Assembly (NCBI RefSeq): GCF_029855045.1
Contig: NZ_CP123228.1
Span: 6,572,001 to 6,636,000 of the forward strand
DNA length: 64,000 bases
DNA from: Piscinibacter sp. XHJ-5
GTDB lineage: Bacteria; Pseudomonadota; Gammaproteobacteria; Burkholderiales; Burkholderiaceae_C
Direction of reading: 5' to 3'
The notes beneath the pieces are model-generated. The model had not been told where the DNA came from and made no database searches. It saw only the letters and a program-made list of their open reading frames with translations. Positions 25,271 through 34,972 of the stretch are shown one piece after another. Position numbers and translations under genes: made by a program. Within the stretch, counting starts at the first letter, position 1; the number at the start of each line of letters is the position of its first letter.

Positions 25271-26215
25271 ATGAATTTCCAGCAACTGCGCTCGGTGCGC
25301 GAGACGGTCCGTCGAGGCTTCAACCTGACCGAAGTCGCCGCGGCCTTGCACACCTCGCAGCCCGGCATCAGCCGCCAGATCCGCGAGCTGGAGGACGAGC
25401 TGGGCATCGAGATCTTCGTGCGCGCCGGCAAGCGGCTGACCGGGCTGACCCCGCCGGGCGAAAGCGTGCTGCCCATCGTCGAGCGGCTGCTCCTGGACAG
25501 CGACAACCTGCGCCGGGTGGGCCAGGAGTTCAGCGCCCAGACCAGCGGGCGCCTGTCGATCGCCGCCACGCACTCGCAGGCGCGCTACGCGCTGCCGGCC
25601 GTCGTGCGCGACTTCCGCCAGCTGTATCCGCAGGTGGTGCTCAGCCTGCACCAGGGGTCGCCCCGCCAGGTCGCGGAGATGTTGCTGACCGGGGAAGCGG
25701 ACCTGGGCGTGGCCACCGAGGCGCTGGCGCATTACGTCCAGCTGGCGGCCATGCCGTGCTACCGCTGGACGCACAGCGTCGTGGTGCCGCCGGGCCATGA
25801 GCTGCTGCAAGGCCACCTCAGCCTGCAACGGCTGGCGCGCCATCCCATCATCACCTACGAGACCGGCTACACCGGACGCATCCACATCGACGAGGCCTTC
25901 GCGCGCGCGGGCCTCAAGCCCAGCGTGGTCCTGTCGGCGATGGACGCCGATGTCATCAAGACCTATGTGGAGCTGGGCATGGGCGTGGGCATCGTCGCCT
26001 CGATCGCCTTCGACGCGGAGCGCGACCGCAGCCTGAGGGCGATCGATGCCGGCGCGTTGTTCGAGGTCAACGTGACCCGCCTGGCGGTGCGCCGCGGCAC
26101 GTGGCTGCGCGGCTACGTCTACGCCTTCATCGAAGCCTTTGCGCCGACCTTGACCCGCGCGGCGGTGGAGCGGGCGTTGGAGGGCGAGGGCGAGGTGGAG
26201 GCGGCCTCGCCTTGA
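25271..26215 (+). CDS. CysB-like LysR family regulator of sulfur assimilation
   Basis: A 314-residue protein of the CysB/Cbl branch of LysR regulators: the N-terminus NFQQLRSVRETVRRGFNLTEVAAALHTSQPGISRQI is close to the CysB pattern, and the effector domain includes THSQARYALPAVV and YETGYTGRIHIDEAF. CysB-type regulators activate sulfate uptake and cysteine biosynthesis in response to O- or N-acetylserine. It converges with the sulfate transporter operon directly downstream, which strongly supports the assignment. Whether it is CysB or Cbl cannot be told from sequence alone. Confidence 0.9.
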   Translation: MNFQQLRSVRETVRRGFNLTEVAAALHTSQPGISRQIRELEDELGIEIFVRAGKRLTGLTPPGESVLPIVERLLLDSDNLRRVGQEFSAQTSGRLSIAATHSQARYALPAVVRDFRQLYPQVVLSLHQGSPRQVAEMLLTGEADLGVATEALAHYVQLAAMPCYRWTHSVVVPPGHELLQGHLSLQRLARHPIITYETGYTGRIHIDEAFARAGLKPSVVLSAMDADVIKTYVELGMGVGIVASIAFDAERDRSLRAIDAGALFEVNVTRLAVRRGTWLRGYVYAFIEAFAPTLTRAAVERALEGEGEVEAASP

Positions 26216-26228
26216 TGCGTGCCCGTTC

Positions 26229-27275
26229 TCAAATCGCCGCCGCCGGATCGAACTGCTCCGCGCTGAACGTGGTGACGCGCCGCGGCCGCAGATGCACGGT
26301 CGCTCCCGCGCGCAGGCCCAGCGACTCGCGCAAGGCCAGATAGTCTGCGCGCGGCAGCTCGACGTCGACGTAGCTGCCGTCGTCGACGCGCTTGAACTCG
26401 AGGCGCGTGTTGGGCCCCACCGTCAGCGCCTGGGCCAGGGTGGCCGCGATCGCACCGTCTTCGGCGCGACCCAGGATCTCGAGCTCGTGCGGACGCACGT
26501 AGCTCACGTCGCCGGAGCTGCCGCCGGCTCGGTCCACGCGGCCGTGGAAGAGGTTCACGTCGCCGAGGAACTGCAGCACGAACGGCGTCGCCGGGTGGTC
26601 GTACACCTCGTCGGGCGGACCGTCCTGCTCGATGCGGCCGTGGTTCATCACGACGATGCGGTCGGCCACCTCCATCGCCTCTTCCTGGTCGTGCGTGACG
26701 AACACGCTGGTCACGTGCACCTCGTCGTGCAGGCGACGCAGCCAGCGGCGCAGCTCCTTGCGCACCTTGGCGTCCAGGGCGCCAAAGGGCTCGTCCAGCA
26801 GCAGCACCTTGGGCTCCACCGCCAGCGCGCGCGCCAGCGCGATGCGCTGCCGCTGCCCACCGGAGAGCTGGTGCGGGTAGCGGTCGGCGATCCAGTCGAG
26901 CTGCACCAGCTTCAGCAGCTCCATCACCTTGGCGCGGATCTCCTTCTCCGGCGGCCGCGTTGCCTTGGGCCGCACGCGCAGGCCGAACGCGACGTTCTCG
27001 AAGATCGTCATGTGTCCGAACAGCGCATAGTGCTGGAACACGAATCCGACCTGGCGGTCGCGCACGTCGGTGTGGGTGGCATCCTCGCCGTGGAACAGCA
27101 CCGTGCCGGTGTCGGGCACCTCCAGCCCCGCGATGATGCGCAGCAGCGTCGTCTTGCCCGAGCCCGAGGGGCCCAGCAGCGCGACCAGCTCGCCGGCGCG
27201 GATGTCGAGGTTGAGGTTGTCGCAGACGACGGTCTCGCCGAAGCGCTTGTGAAGATTGCGCACCTCGATGCTCAT
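26229..27275 (-). CDS. cysA: Sulfate/thiosulfate ABC transporter ATP-binding protein
   Basis: CysA is the ATPase of the sulfate/thiosulfate importer. The 348-residue product has Walker [10 protein letters not shown] near residues 37-45, signature [15 protein letters not shown], Walker [13 protein letters not shown] and a C-terminal TOBE-like part from about residue 240 ([11 protein letters not shown]). The ATG overlaps the cysW stop by 4 bases, and AGGAGAG is well placed upstream. Last gene of the sbp-cysT-cysW-cysA operon. Confidence 0.95.
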   Translation of the reverse strand: MSIEVRNLHKRFGETVVCDNLNLDIRAGELVALLGPSGSGKTTLLRIIAGLEVPDTGTVLFHGEDATHTDVRDRQVGFVFQHYALFGHMTIFENVAFGLRVRPKATRPPEKEIRAKVMELLKLVQLDWIADRYPHQLSGGQRQRIALARALAVEPKVLLLDEPFGALDAKVRKELRRWLRRLHDEVHVTSVFVTHDQEEAMEVADRIVVMNHGRIEQDGPPDEVYDHPATPFVLQFLGDVNLFHGRVDRAGGSSGDVSYVRPHELEILGRAEDGAIAATLAQALTVGPNTRLEFKRVDDGSYVDVELPRADYLALRESLGLRAGATVHLRPRRVTTFSAEQFDPAAAI

Positions 27276-28180
27276 TCGCTTCTCTCCTGGACCTTGAGAT
27301 CCGCCTTGACGCGCTGCTCGACGACGAACTTGAGCACCAGCGTGACCAGCGCCAGGCCGGCCAGCAGCGAGGCCACCGCGAACGACGCGGCGAACTGGTA
27401 CTCGTTGTAGAGGATCTCGATGTGCAGCGGCATCGTGTTGGTCTGCCCGCGGATGTGGCCCGACACGACGCTGACGGCGCCGAACTCGCCCATCGCCCGC
27501 GCATTGCACAGGATCACGCCGTACAGCAGCGCCCACTTGATGTTGGGCAGCGTGACGCGGCGAAAGATCTGCCAGCCGTTGGCGCCCAGCACGCGCGCCG
27601 CCTCTTCCTGCTCGGTGCCTTGCGCCTGCATCAGCGGAATGAGCTCGCGGGCGACGAACGGGAAGGTGATGAAGACGGTGGCGAGCACGATGCCGGGCAC
27701 CGCGAAGATGATCTTCAGGTCGTGGTCGCGCAGCCATTCGCCGAACCAGCCCTGCAGGCCGAACACCAGCACGTAGATGAGTCCGGAGATCACCGGGCTC
27801 ACCGAGAACGGCAGGTCGATCAGGGTGAGCAGCACATTCTTGCCGCGGAAGTCGAACTTCGCGATGCACCAGGCGGCGGCGATGCCGAACACCAGGTTCA
27901 GCGGCACGGAGACGGCGGCCGCGATCAGCGTGAGCTTGATCGCCGACACCGCATCCGGATCGGTGATGGCGGCGAGGTAGACCTCGGCGCCCTTCTTGAA
28001 CGCCTCGGCGAACACGATGGCCAGCGGCACGAACAGGAACAGGCTGAGGAACGCGAGCGCGATGCCGATCAGCAGCCACTTGACCCACCTCGGCTCGGTG
28101 GTCGCGTCGGCGATGCGGCGCGGGGCGACGGCCGGCGCAGCGGCGGAGGCGGGCGCGGCCTTGACGGGAATCGCGCTCAT
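27272..28180 (-). CDS. cysW: Sulfate ABC transporter permease CysW
   Basis: A 302-residue inner-membrane permease with about six transmembrane helices and the EAA-type loop seen as [25 protein letters not shown]. The N-terminus carries an extra Ala/Pro-rich stretch of about 30 residues before the first helix. [36 protein letters not shown] is typical of CysW (read here as consecutive motifs, [11 protein letters not shown] and [13 protein letters not shown]). It shares one base with the cysT stop (TGATG). Confidence 0.94.
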   Translation of the reverse strand: MSAIPVKAAPASAAAPAVAPRRIADATTEPRWVKWLLIGIALAFLSLFLFVPLAIVFAEAFKKGAEVYLAAITDPDAVSAIKLTLIAAAVSVPLNLVFGIAAAWCIAKFDFRGKNVLLTLIDLPFSVSPVISGLIYVLVFGLQGWFGEWLRDHDLKIIFAVPGIVLATVFITFPFVARELIPLMQAQGTEQEEAARVLGANGWQIFRRVTLPNIKWALLYGVILCNARAMGEFGAVSVVSGHIRGQTNTMPLHIEILYNEYQFAASFAVASLLAGLALVTLVLKFVVEQRVKADLKVQERSE

Positions 28181-29013
28181 CACCGGCCCTGCCTCGCCCG
28201 CGCCCATGCCTGCAGCGCGTTGATCGCGAGCAGCAGCACGAAGGCCGACACCAGCATCACCACCGCGATCGCCGTCGCGCCGGTGTAGTCGTACTGCTCG
28301 AGCTTGGTGATGATCAGCAGCGGCGTGATCTCGCTGACCATCGGCATGTTGCCGGCGATGAAGATGACCGAGCCGTATTCGCCCAGCGCGCGTGCGAAGG
28401 CCAGCGCGAAGCCGGTGAGCAGTGCCGGCGTCACGATGGGCAGGATCACTTTCGTGAAGGTCTGCCAGCGCGTCGCGCCGAGTGTGGCCGCCGCCTCCTC
28501 GATCTCCTTGTGCAGGTCTTCGAGCACGGGCTGCAAGGTGCGCACGACGAACGGCAGCCCGATGAAGGTGAGCGCGACGAAAACGCCCAGCGGCGTGAAG
28601 CTCACCTTGAACGGCAGGTGCGAGCCGATCCAGCCGTTCTGCGCATACAGCGCCGTGAGCGCGATGCCCGCCACGGCCGTGGGCAGGGCGAAAGGCAGGT
28701 CGACCAGTGCATCGACGATGCGCTTGGCCGGGAAGTCGTAGCGCACCAGCACCCAGGCGACGACGAGGCCGAAGAAGGCGTTGAGCAGCGCGGCGCCGAA
28801 CGACGCGCCGAAGGTCAGCCGATACGACGCCAGCACGCGCGGCGCGCTGACCGCCTCCCAGAAGGCCGGCCAGGTCATCGTGAAGGTCTTGAGGAACGCC
28901 GCCGACAGTGGGATCAGCACGATGAAGCCGAGGTACAGCAGCGTGAAGCCCAGCGCCAGGTCGAAGCCCGGCAGCACGCTGTGCCGCCTGAGAAGGACGC
29001 GCGAGAAGACCAT
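28180..29013 (-). CDS. cysT: Sulfate ABC transporter permease CysT (CysU)
   Basis: A 277-residue permease that pairs with CysW. Marks include [18 protein letters not shown], the EAA loop [23 protein letters not shown], and [18 protein letters not shown], which is close to the CysT/CysU consensus. About six hydrophobic helices. The start lies only 3 bases from the stop of the binding-protein gene, so the operon order is sbp-cysT-cysW-cysA. Confidence 0.94.
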   Translation of the reverse strand: MVFSRVLLRRHSVLPGFDLALGFTLLYLGFIVLIPLSAAFLKTFTMTWPAFWEAVSAPRVLASYRLTFGASFGAALLNAFFGLVVAWVLVRYDFPAKRIVDALVDLPFALPTAVAGIALTALYAQNGWIGSHLPFKVSFTPLGVFVALTFIGLPFVVRTLQPVLEDLHKEIEEAAATLGATRWQTFTKVILPIVTPALLTGFALAFARALGEYGSVIFIAGNMPMVSEITPLLIITKLEQYDYTGATAIAVVMLVSAFVLLLAINALQAWARARQGR

Positions 29014-29016
29014 CGG

Positions 29017-30045
29017 TCAGGACTTCTTGCCGGCCTTCAGGATCTGGTCGTAGGTGGCCCCGTCGTCGAAGTGCTCCTTCTGCGCCTTGCTCCAGCCGCC
29101 GAACACCTCGTCGATGGTGAAGGTGTCGACCTTCGGGAAGTCCTTGGCGTACTTGGCCAGCAGCGGCGCGGAGCGCGGGCGCAGCTGGTGCCTGGCGGCG
29201 ATCTCCTGCGCCTCGTCGGACCACAGGTATTTCAGGTAGGCCTCGGCCTGCTTGCGCGTGCCCTTCTTGTCGACCACCTTGTCGATCACCGCCACCGGGT
29301 TCTCGGCCAGGATGCTCCACCTCGGGTAGACGACATCGAAGTCGCCTCCGAACTCCGCCTTGATGAGGTTGACCTCGCTCTCGAAGGTGGCCAGCGCGTC
29401 GCCGATGCCGCGCTGCGCAAACGTGGTGGTGGCGGCGCGGCCGCCGCCGTCGAAGACGGGCACGTTGGCGAAGATCTTCTGCACCAGCTCACGCGCCTGC
29501 GCCGGCGACTGCCCGGCCTTGATGGCGGCACCCCACGCAGCGACGTAGGTGTAGCGGCCGTTGCCGGTGATCTTGGGATTCGGGATGACCACGCTGACGC
29601 CCGGCCGTGCCAGGTCGGCCCAGTCCTTGATGCCCTTGGGGTTGCCCTTGCGCACCAGGATCACCGTGGTCGACGTGGTCGGGGCGCTGTTGTTGGGCAG
29701 CCGCTTCGCCCAGTCGGCGGCCAGCAGCTTGCCGCGCTCGGCGATGGCGTCGATGTCGTTCGACTGGTTCATCGTGACGACGTCGGCTTCCAGCCCGTCG
29801 ATCACGGCACGCGCCTGCTTGCTCGAGCCGCCATGCGACTGGTTGACCGTCAGGTCTTCGCCGGCTGTCGCCTTCCAGTGCTTGATGAAGGCGGCGTTGT
29901 AGTCCTTGTAGAACTCGCGCGCGACGTCGTAGCTGACGTTCAGCAGCGTCGGCCCCGCGGCATGCGCCGCAGGCACCGCCAGCGCGGCGAGCGGAAGGGC
30001 GAGGACGAGGGCGCGGCGCAGCGCGCGGTGGTCGACGAGGGGCAT
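29017..30045 (-). CDS. sbp: Periplasmic sulfate-binding protein
   Basis: A 342-residue binding protein with a signal peptide ending about residue 29 (hydrophobic [17 protein letters not shown]). The mature part has [43 protein letters not shown] and [13 protein letters not shown], all characteristic of Sbp/CysP. It is first in the transporter operon. A near-paralogue lies immediately upstream at 30185, so the cell has two binding proteins for one transporter. Confidence 0.93.
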   Translation of the reverse strand: MPLVDHRALRRALVLALPLAALAVPAAHAAGPTLLNVSYDVAREFYKDYNAAFIKHWKATAGEDLTVNQSHGGSSKQARAVIDGLEADVVTMNQSNDIDAIAERGKLLAADWAKRLPNNSAPTTSTTVILVRKGNPKGIKDWADLARPGVSVVIPNPKITGNGRYTYVAAWGAAIKAGQSPAQARELVQKIFANVPVFDGGGRAATTTFAQRGIGDALATFESEVNLIKAEFGGDFDVVYPRWSILAENPVAVIDKVVDKKGTRKQAEAYLKYLWSDEAQEIAARHQLRPRSAPLLAKYAKDFPKVDTFTIDEVFGGWSKAQKEHFDDGATYDQILKAGKKS

Positions 30046-30128
30046 GGGATTGGGGCCGGAAGGCGGCCGGGAGAAATCGAGCCGTGCATCGTAGGCAAGA
30101 CACGGCCTGCGATGAAGGACTGATTTCT

Positions 30129-30150
30129 TCGTTTCTTATGAGGAAAACGA
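30129..30150 (-). promoter_or_regulatory. Inverted repeat upstream of sbp
   Basis: TCGTTT (30129-30134) and AAACGA (30145-30150) are a perfect inverted repeat around 10 bases, followed by ATGTTCGG. It lies in the 139-bp gap before the sbp start, in an AT-richer patch. A CysB-like activator site is likely from context, and sequence elements resemble the sites at 31.25 and 32.2 kb. Confidence 0.35.
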
Positions 30151-30184
30151 ATGTTCGGATTCCGCTGCCACGCCCTGTCCCGGC

Positions 30185-31186
30185 CTATTTGCCGTAGATC
30201 TTGTCGAACACGCCGCCGTCGGCGAAGTGCGTCTTCTGCGCCTTGGACCAGCCGCCGAAGACCTGGTCGATGGTGAACAGGCTCACCTTCGGGAACTGCT
30301 TGGCGTACTTGGCCGCCGCCGCGGCGTCGATGGGGCGGTAGTAGTTCTGCCCCGCGATGTCCTGGCCCTCCGCCGAGTACAGGTACTCGAGGTAGGCGGT
30401 GGCGACAGCGCGGGTGCCCTTGCGGTCGACCACCTTGTCGACCACCGCCACCGGCGGCTCGGCCAGGATGGACACCGACGGCGCGACGACGTCGAACTTG
30501 TCCGGACCCAGCTCCTTCAGCGCCAGCAGCGCCTCGTTCTCCCAGGCGATCAGCACGTCGCCGATGCCGCGCTCGACGAAGGTGGTGGTCGCGCCGCGCG
30601 CGCCGGAGTCGAGCACCGGCACGTTCTTGTAGACGCTGGCCACGAACTCCTGCGCCTTCGCGTCGCTGCCGAACTTCTTCTGGGCATAGCCCCAGGCGGC
30701 GAGGTAGTTCCAGCGCGCCCCGCCCGAGGTCTTCGGGTTGGGGGTGATGACGCCGACTCCCGGCTTGGCCAGGTCGTCCCAGTCCTTGATGCCTTTCGGA
30801 TTGCCCTTGCGCACCAGGAACACGATGGTCGAGGTGTAGGGGGCGCTGTTGTGCTGCAGGCGCTTCTGCCAATCCGGCGCGAGCAGCCTGCCCTTCTCGG
30901 CGATCTCGTCGATGTCGTAGGCGAGCGCGAGAGTCACCACGTCGGCGTCGAGGCCGTCGATCACCGAGCGGGCCTGCTTGCCCGAGCCGCCATGCGAGGT
31001 CTTCACGACCACGTTGTCGCCGGTCTTGGCCTTCCAGTGCTTGGCGAAAGCCTTGTTGAAGTCCTGGTAGAGCTCGCGGGTCGGGTCGTACGAGACGTTC
31101 AGCAAGGTGACGTCCTTGGCGAGCGCCGCGCCGGCAGCGGCGGCGAGGGCCAGGGTCAGCAGCGAGGAGCGGATGAGGCGGGTCAT
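30185..31186 (-). CDS. Second sulfate/thiosulfate-binding protein
   Basis: A 333-residue paralogue of the downstream Sbp. It has a clean signal peptide ([15 protein letters not shown], cleavage before KDVTLL) and the family blocks [42 protein letters not shown] and [18 protein letters not shown]. The two proteins may divide sulfate and thiosulfate, as Sbp and CysP do in enterobacteria; which is which cannot be read. It has its own upstream region with a repeat motif. Confidence 0.92.
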   Translation of the reverse strand: MTRLIRSSLLTLALAAAAGAALAKDVTLLNVSYDPTRELYQDFNKAFAKHWKAKTGDNVVVKTSHGGSGKQARSVIDGLDADVVTLALAYDIDEIAEKGRLLAPDWQKRLQHNSAPYTSTIVFLVRKGNPKGIKDWDDLAKPGVGVITPNPKTSGGARWNYLAAWGYAQKKFGSDAKAQEFVASVYKNVPVLDSGARGATTTFVERGIGDVLIAWENEALLALKELGPDKFDVVAPSVSILAEPPVAVVDKVVDRKGTRAVATAYLEYLYSAEGQDIAGQNYYRPIDAAAAAKYAKQFPKVSLFTIDQVFGGWSKAQKTHFADGGVFDKIYGK

Positions 31187-31245
31187 GGAAAGGGATCCTG
31201 GTTCGAAAGGCTGGAGCGCATCGTAGGAAGGAGCGCGGGGCGCCC

Positions 31246-31283
31246 GAACGAATCAAACTGCGATTGCTTATTCGGTTTGCGAG
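31246..31283 (-). promoter_or_regulatory. Motif shared by sulfate-regulon upstream regions (copy 1)
   Basis: Read on the minus strand, this region contains GCAAACCGAAT followed about 16 bases later by ATTCGTTCG. The same two elements occur at 32172-32206. On the plus strand CAAAC and GTTTG also form an inverted repeat. It lies 60 bp upstream of the second sulfate-binding gene. Binding by the CysB-like regulator is inferred. Confidence 0.45.
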
Positions 31284-31296
31284 CAACGCCGGCCCG

Positions 31297-31887
31297 TCAC
31301 ACCGCGAAGGAGAACTCCAGAATGCCGGCTCTCTGTGGACGGCGTGCGCGCTCGACCCTCCGGATCAGCGATTGCGTGATCTGCAGCGCGCGCGGCAGCG
31401 GCCCGAAGCCGGCATCGACGTTGATGTGGCCCACGTCGCCGAGGTTGATGCAGCGTGCGCCCCAGCGGGCGGCCCACGCGGCGGCGTCGGCTGCCGGCAT
31501 CCAGGGGTCGGTGTCGCTGGACAGCAGCGTGGCAGGCACGCCCAGCCGGCGCTGCGGCACGACCTCGCCGAGACCGAAGCGCGCCGGCGCGGCCGGCGCG
31601 ACGAACAAGGCACCGGCAATCCCGCCTTCGTCGCGCCGCGGGCGCTGCGCCAGGTGGTGTGCCAGCGCCAGGCAGCCGAAGCTGTGCGCGACGGCGATCC
31701 ACGGCGTGTCCGGATCACGGGCCGCCGCCTCGCCGATGCGTCGCGACCAGCGCAGCAGGTCGGGGTCGGACCAGTCGTCCTGCTGCACGCGCACCGCGTT
31801 GCGCCAGTGCGCCTGCAGCCAGGTCTGCCAGTGCGCCGGGCCGCTGCCGTGCAGGCCCGGGACGATCAGCACGCGGGCGGGCTTCAC
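31297..31887 (-). CDS. RBBP9/YdeN family alpha/beta hydrolase
   Basis: A 196-residue serine hydrolase of the RBBP9/YdeN family: N-terminal LIVPGLHGSGPAHWQTW, nucleophile elbow AVAHSFGCLA with Ser near residue 69, Asp in SSDTDPWMP and His in VGHINVDAG. The natural substrate of the family is unknown. The gene is 4 bp downstream of the molbindin gene and sits between sulfate-transport genes; co-regulation by the sulfur regulator is probable from position. Confidence 0.88.
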   Translation of the reverse strand: MKPARVLIVPGLHGSGPAHWQTWLQAHWRNAVRVQQDDWSDPDLLRWSRRIGEAAARDPDTPWIAVAHSFGCLALAHHLAQRPRRDEGGIAGALFVAPAAPARFGLGEVVPQRRLGVPATLLSSDTDPWMPAADAAAWAARWGARCINLGDVGHINVDAGFGPLPRALQITQSLIRRVERARRPQRAGILEFSFAV

Positions 31888-31891
31888 GGCA

Positions 31892-32113
31892 TCACAGGGT
31901 CGCGATCGACACTTCGGTCGACTTGACCAGCGCGATCACCGGCTTGCCGACGGCAAGTCCGAGCTCCTTCACCGACCGCGTGGTGATGACCGAGGTGACG
32001 ATGAGGCCCGCGGGCGTCTCGACGTCGATCTCGGAGACCACCGGTCCTTCGATGATCTCCTTGACGCGGCCGCGGAACTGGTTGCGGACGTTGATGGCGG
32101 TGATGGTGCTCAT
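31892..32113 (-). CDS. TOBE/Mop-domain molbindin-like protein (SsuF-like)
   Basis: A 73-residue single TOBE/Mop domain (NQFRGRVKEIIEGPVVSEIDVETPAG and SVKELGLAVGKPVIALVKSTEVSIA). Molbindins bind molybdate; in Pseudomonas putida a 71-residue molbindin-like protein, SsuF, is encoded with the sulfonate transporter and is needed for growth on organosulfur compounds. Size and location in a sulfur regulon make an SsuF-like role the best guess. Its upstream region shares a motif with the sulfate-binding gene. Molybdate buffering is the alternative. Confidence 0.88.
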   Translation of the reverse strand: MSTITAINVRNQFRGRVKEIIEGPVVSEIDVETPAGLIVTSVITTRSVKELGLAVGKPVIALVKSTEVSIATL

Positions 32114-32171
32114 GGCGGCTCCTGGGCGTTGGACGAGGCACCACCTTAGCGAGGCCGACCGCCCCGGCGAA

Positions 32172-32206
32172 CGAACGAATGCGCCTGCGCAAATTCGGTT
32201 TGCGCA
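32172..32206 (-). promoter_or_regulatory. Motif shared by sulfate-regulon upstream regions (copy 2), with palindrome
   Basis: TGCGCAAA (32186-32193) and TTTGCGCA (32199-32206) form a perfect 8-bp inverted repeat around TTCGG. On the minus strand the block reads GCAAACCGAAT then, 12 bases later, ATTCGTTCG, matching the region before the second sulfate-binding gene. It lies about 60-95 bp upstream of the molbindin gene, a normal place for a LysR activator. Confidence 0.5.
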
Positions 32207-32256
32207 TGATCGCCGCGCGGCGGCTCCCGCCAGCTTTCAGGGCGAGGGGGTGGGGA

Positions 32257-34893
32257 TCACTCCGGCCGAAACCCGGTCGCGTACCGCGCCTTCACCGCCG
32301 CGCGCAAGCGGATGTCCTCCGCTTCGCGCGCGGCCTGCACATCGCCGTCCGGTCCCATCGCCCGCCGCTGGTCCTCGACCAGGCGTGCGGCCTGCGCCTC
32401 GTCGTTGAAGCCGGCCGCGGCCCTGGGCAGCAGCGCGGTGCGGCTCGTCGTGCCGGCCAGCGCGGCCCAGCGCGCCCAATGGGCCACCGACCAACGGTAC
32501 GCCAGCTCGCCGAACGGCGACTCCAGCGCCATGTAGCCCGGCACGGCGGAGGCCACGTTGCCCGGCGCCGCCGAGCCCTTCAGGCAGGCGGCGAGCAGCT
32601 CGTCGGCACGCGCCGCGTCGCGACCTGCCGCCAGCGAGCGCGCGAACAGCTGCCGGTCCTCTTCCGCTTCGGTCCGCCCGAGCCGCGCCAGCAGCCGGTC
32701 GAAATGGACGCGGTCGGCATGGCGGCCGACGGCGCCGATCACCGCGGCCCGGATGGAAGCCGGCAGCGCGCCGCGGCCCGCCTCGTCGCGGTCGAAGCGG
32801 CGCACGGCCTCGGTGACCACCGCCGGATCGTCGAAACGCGCGAGAAGGGTGATCAGCCCCGCGCGCAACTGGAGGGTCTGCGCGTCATCGTCGGCCCGCG
32901 GCTCCCACCCGAGCCGCGCCAGCTGCGGCGCGAGCAGCGAGCGGGCGTAGGCGTGCAAGGCGGGTTGCGCCGCCGTGCCGGCAAAGACGCGGTCGAGAAG
33001 CTCGAGCTGCGCGCCGGCGACCTGCCACAGCGCCGTGCGGCCGGCCCCCTGCACCTGCGGCAATGCCGAGAGCAGCCGCAGGTAGGGCGGCATCGCGACC
33101 TCGCCCGCCTGCAGCAGCGCGAAGGTGTCGCTGAGCAGCGTGACGCGGTCGACCGGCGCCAGCGCAGCGAAGCGCGCCGTCAGCGTATCGAGCTGCGCCG
33201 GCTCGTAGGCGACGCGGTAGAAGCCGATCCCGCCGGCGTTGGCGAGGACCGGCCCGTCGTCGCAGCCGCCCAGCTCCACGGCCGCCTGCGGCTGCGACAG
33301 CAGCACGGTGCTCGAATGGCGCCCCTGCAGCAGACGCACCGGGATATGCCAGCGCTGCGCCGGCAGCGGCGCGGACGACGTGCTGAAGCGCGATTGCGCC
33401 AGCGTGACGCGCGTGCGCCCGGCCTCGCAGGCCGTGCTCACCTGCACCCGCGGAAAGCCGGACTGGTCGGTCCAGCTGGAAGTCACGGCGAGCACGTCAC
33501 GCCCCGACGCCTGCGCCATGTGGTGCCACAGGTCGCCGGCGGTCGCATTGGAGAGCCGGCGCTCCTTCATGTACGACGCGAGCCCGCGCTGGAACACGTC
33601 GGGTCCGATCCATTGCTCCAGCATCCCCAGCACCGCGCCGCCCTTGGCGTAGGTGATGCCGTCGAAGACGTCCCACACCGCCGTCTCGCTGACCGGCCCC
33701 GAGCGGATCGGGCGGGTCGCCGCGCCGGCGTCCTGCGCCATCGCCTGATCGACCGGCACGCGCCGCTGCAGCGGCACCTCCCAGGCCGGATTGAAGCGGT
33801 CCATCGCCTTGTCCTGCATCCAGGTGGCGAAGGCCTCGTTGAGCCAGATCTCCTCCCACGATGCGGCGGTGACGAGGTTGCCGAACCACTGGTGGGCGAT
33901 CTCGTGCGCCACGGTCGCATAGACGTCGCGCTGCGTGTCCGGGCTGCTGCTCTTCGGATCGAACAGCAGCATGTCCTCGGCATAGGAAATGAGCCCCCAG
34001 TCCTCCATCGCGCCCCAGCGCGTGCTCGGCACGGCGAGCTGGTCGAGCTTGGGCAGCGCGAACGGCACGCCGAAGTACGCGCTGTAGTAGGGCAGCAGCT
34101 CCTTCGATGCCTGCATCGCGTACCGCGCCTGCGGGCGCCGCCCCGGGGCGGTCAGCAAACGCAGCGGCACGCCGGCAGCCCGGCCGGTCAGCACGTCGAA
34201 GCGGCCGACCGCCACGCTCACCAGGTAGGTGGGCATCGGCGGGGTGGTCTTGAAGCGATGCACCGCGCTGCCTCCTTCCAGGCGGCGGCTGGCCCGCGGC
34301 ATGTTGGAGACCACCTCGAAGCCGCCCGGCGCGCGCACCCGGATGTCGAAGGCCGCCCGGAACGCCGGCTCGTCGAAGGCCGGGAACACGGTGCGCGCAT
34401 AGATCGCCTCGAGCTGGGTGGCCAGCATGAGCTGCCTGCCCTGAGGGCCGTGCGGCGCGCGGTACAGGCCGTCGCCATACGCGCGCACCTTGCCGGAATA
34501 GTCGATCTCGAGCCGGTACTCGCCCGCCGTGATGACCTGCCCGTCTTGCGGCGCCAGGCGCCACATCTGCGCAGCCGGCTGGGGCGTGATGGCGAGCTCG
34601 CGCGGGGCCGCCGCCGACACGAGGCGCGCCCTGCCCGCGGCGAGTTCGTGCGCGTGAAGCTCGATCGCGGCCATCGGCTCGCGCACGCGCAGCGCGATCG
34701 CGACGCGGCCCTCGAACCGGTCGCGCGCCGGGTCGAGGTGGAGCGTCAGCGTGTAGTGTGACGGGACGACCTGCTTGGAGAGCCGCCCCGGGGTGGTGTC
34801 GAACTGGAATCGCGCCTGCGCCGACGCCGCCGCTGCCGCGGCGAGCGCGAAAGCGGCAACCAGCGCCACGGCAAGGCGCCGCCGCATGCTCAT
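32257..34893 (-). CDS. M1 family metallo-aminopeptidase
   Basis: An 878-residue zinc aminopeptidase with a signal peptide (hydrophobic VALVAAFALAAAAAASA), so periplasmic or secreted. The zinc site is HEIAHQ with the third ligand Glu in WLNEAFATW 18 residues on, near residues 315-340. The substrate-recognition motif reads GAMEDW near residue 285 instead of the usual GAMEN. The C-terminal half is the long helical ERAP1-like domain. It stands alone between the sulfur genes and a methyltransferase. It probably trims peptides for nutrient uptake. Confidence 0.92.
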   Translation of the reverse strand: MSMRRRLAVALVAAFALAAAAAASAQARFQFDTTPGRLSKQVVPSHYTLTLHLDPARDRFEGRVAIALRVREPMAAIELHAHELAAGRARLVSAAAPRELAITPQPAAQMWRLAPQDGQVITAGEYRLEIDYSGKVRAYGDGLYRAPHGPQGRQLMLATQLEAIYARTVFPAFDEPAFRAAFDIRVRAPGGFEVVSNMPRASRRLEGGSAVHRFKTTPPMPTYLVSVAVGRFDVLTGRAAGVPLRLLTAPGRRPQARYAMQASKELLPYYSAYFGVPFALPKLDQLAVPSTRWGAMEDWGLISYAEDMLLFDPKSSSPDTQRDVYATVAHEIAHQWFGNLVTAASWEEIWLNEAFATWMQDKAMDRFNPAWEVPLQRRVPVDQAMAQDAGAATRPIRSGPVSETAVWDVFDGITYAKGGAVLGMLEQWIGPDVFQRGLASYMKERRLSNATAGDLWHHMAQASGRDVLAVTSSWTDQSGFPRVQVSTACEAGRTRVTLAQSRFSTSSAPLPAQRWHIPVRLLQGRHSSTVLLSQPQAAVELGGCDDGPVLANAGGIGFYRVAYEPAQLDTLTARFAALAPVDRVTLLSDTFALLQAGEVAMPPYLRLLSALPQVQGAGRTALWQVAGAQLELLDRVFAGTAAQPALHAYARSLLAPQLARLGWEPRADDDAQTLQLRAGLITLLARFDDPAVVTEAVRRFDRDEAGRGALPASIRAAVIGAVGRHADRVHFDRLLARLGRTEAEEDRQLFARSLAAGRDAARADELLAACLKGSAAPGNVASAVPGYMALESPFGELAYRWSVAHWARWAALAGTTSRTALLPRAAAGFNDEAQAARLVEDQRRAMGPDGDVQAAREAEDIRLRAAVKARYATGFRPE

Positions 34894-34972
34894 CGTCCTG
34901 GTCTCCCCTGTGTGGTGGGCGCGGCGTGGGCTGTGTCGCCCGGTCGCGCCTGCGGGCCCGACTGTAGCCGGT

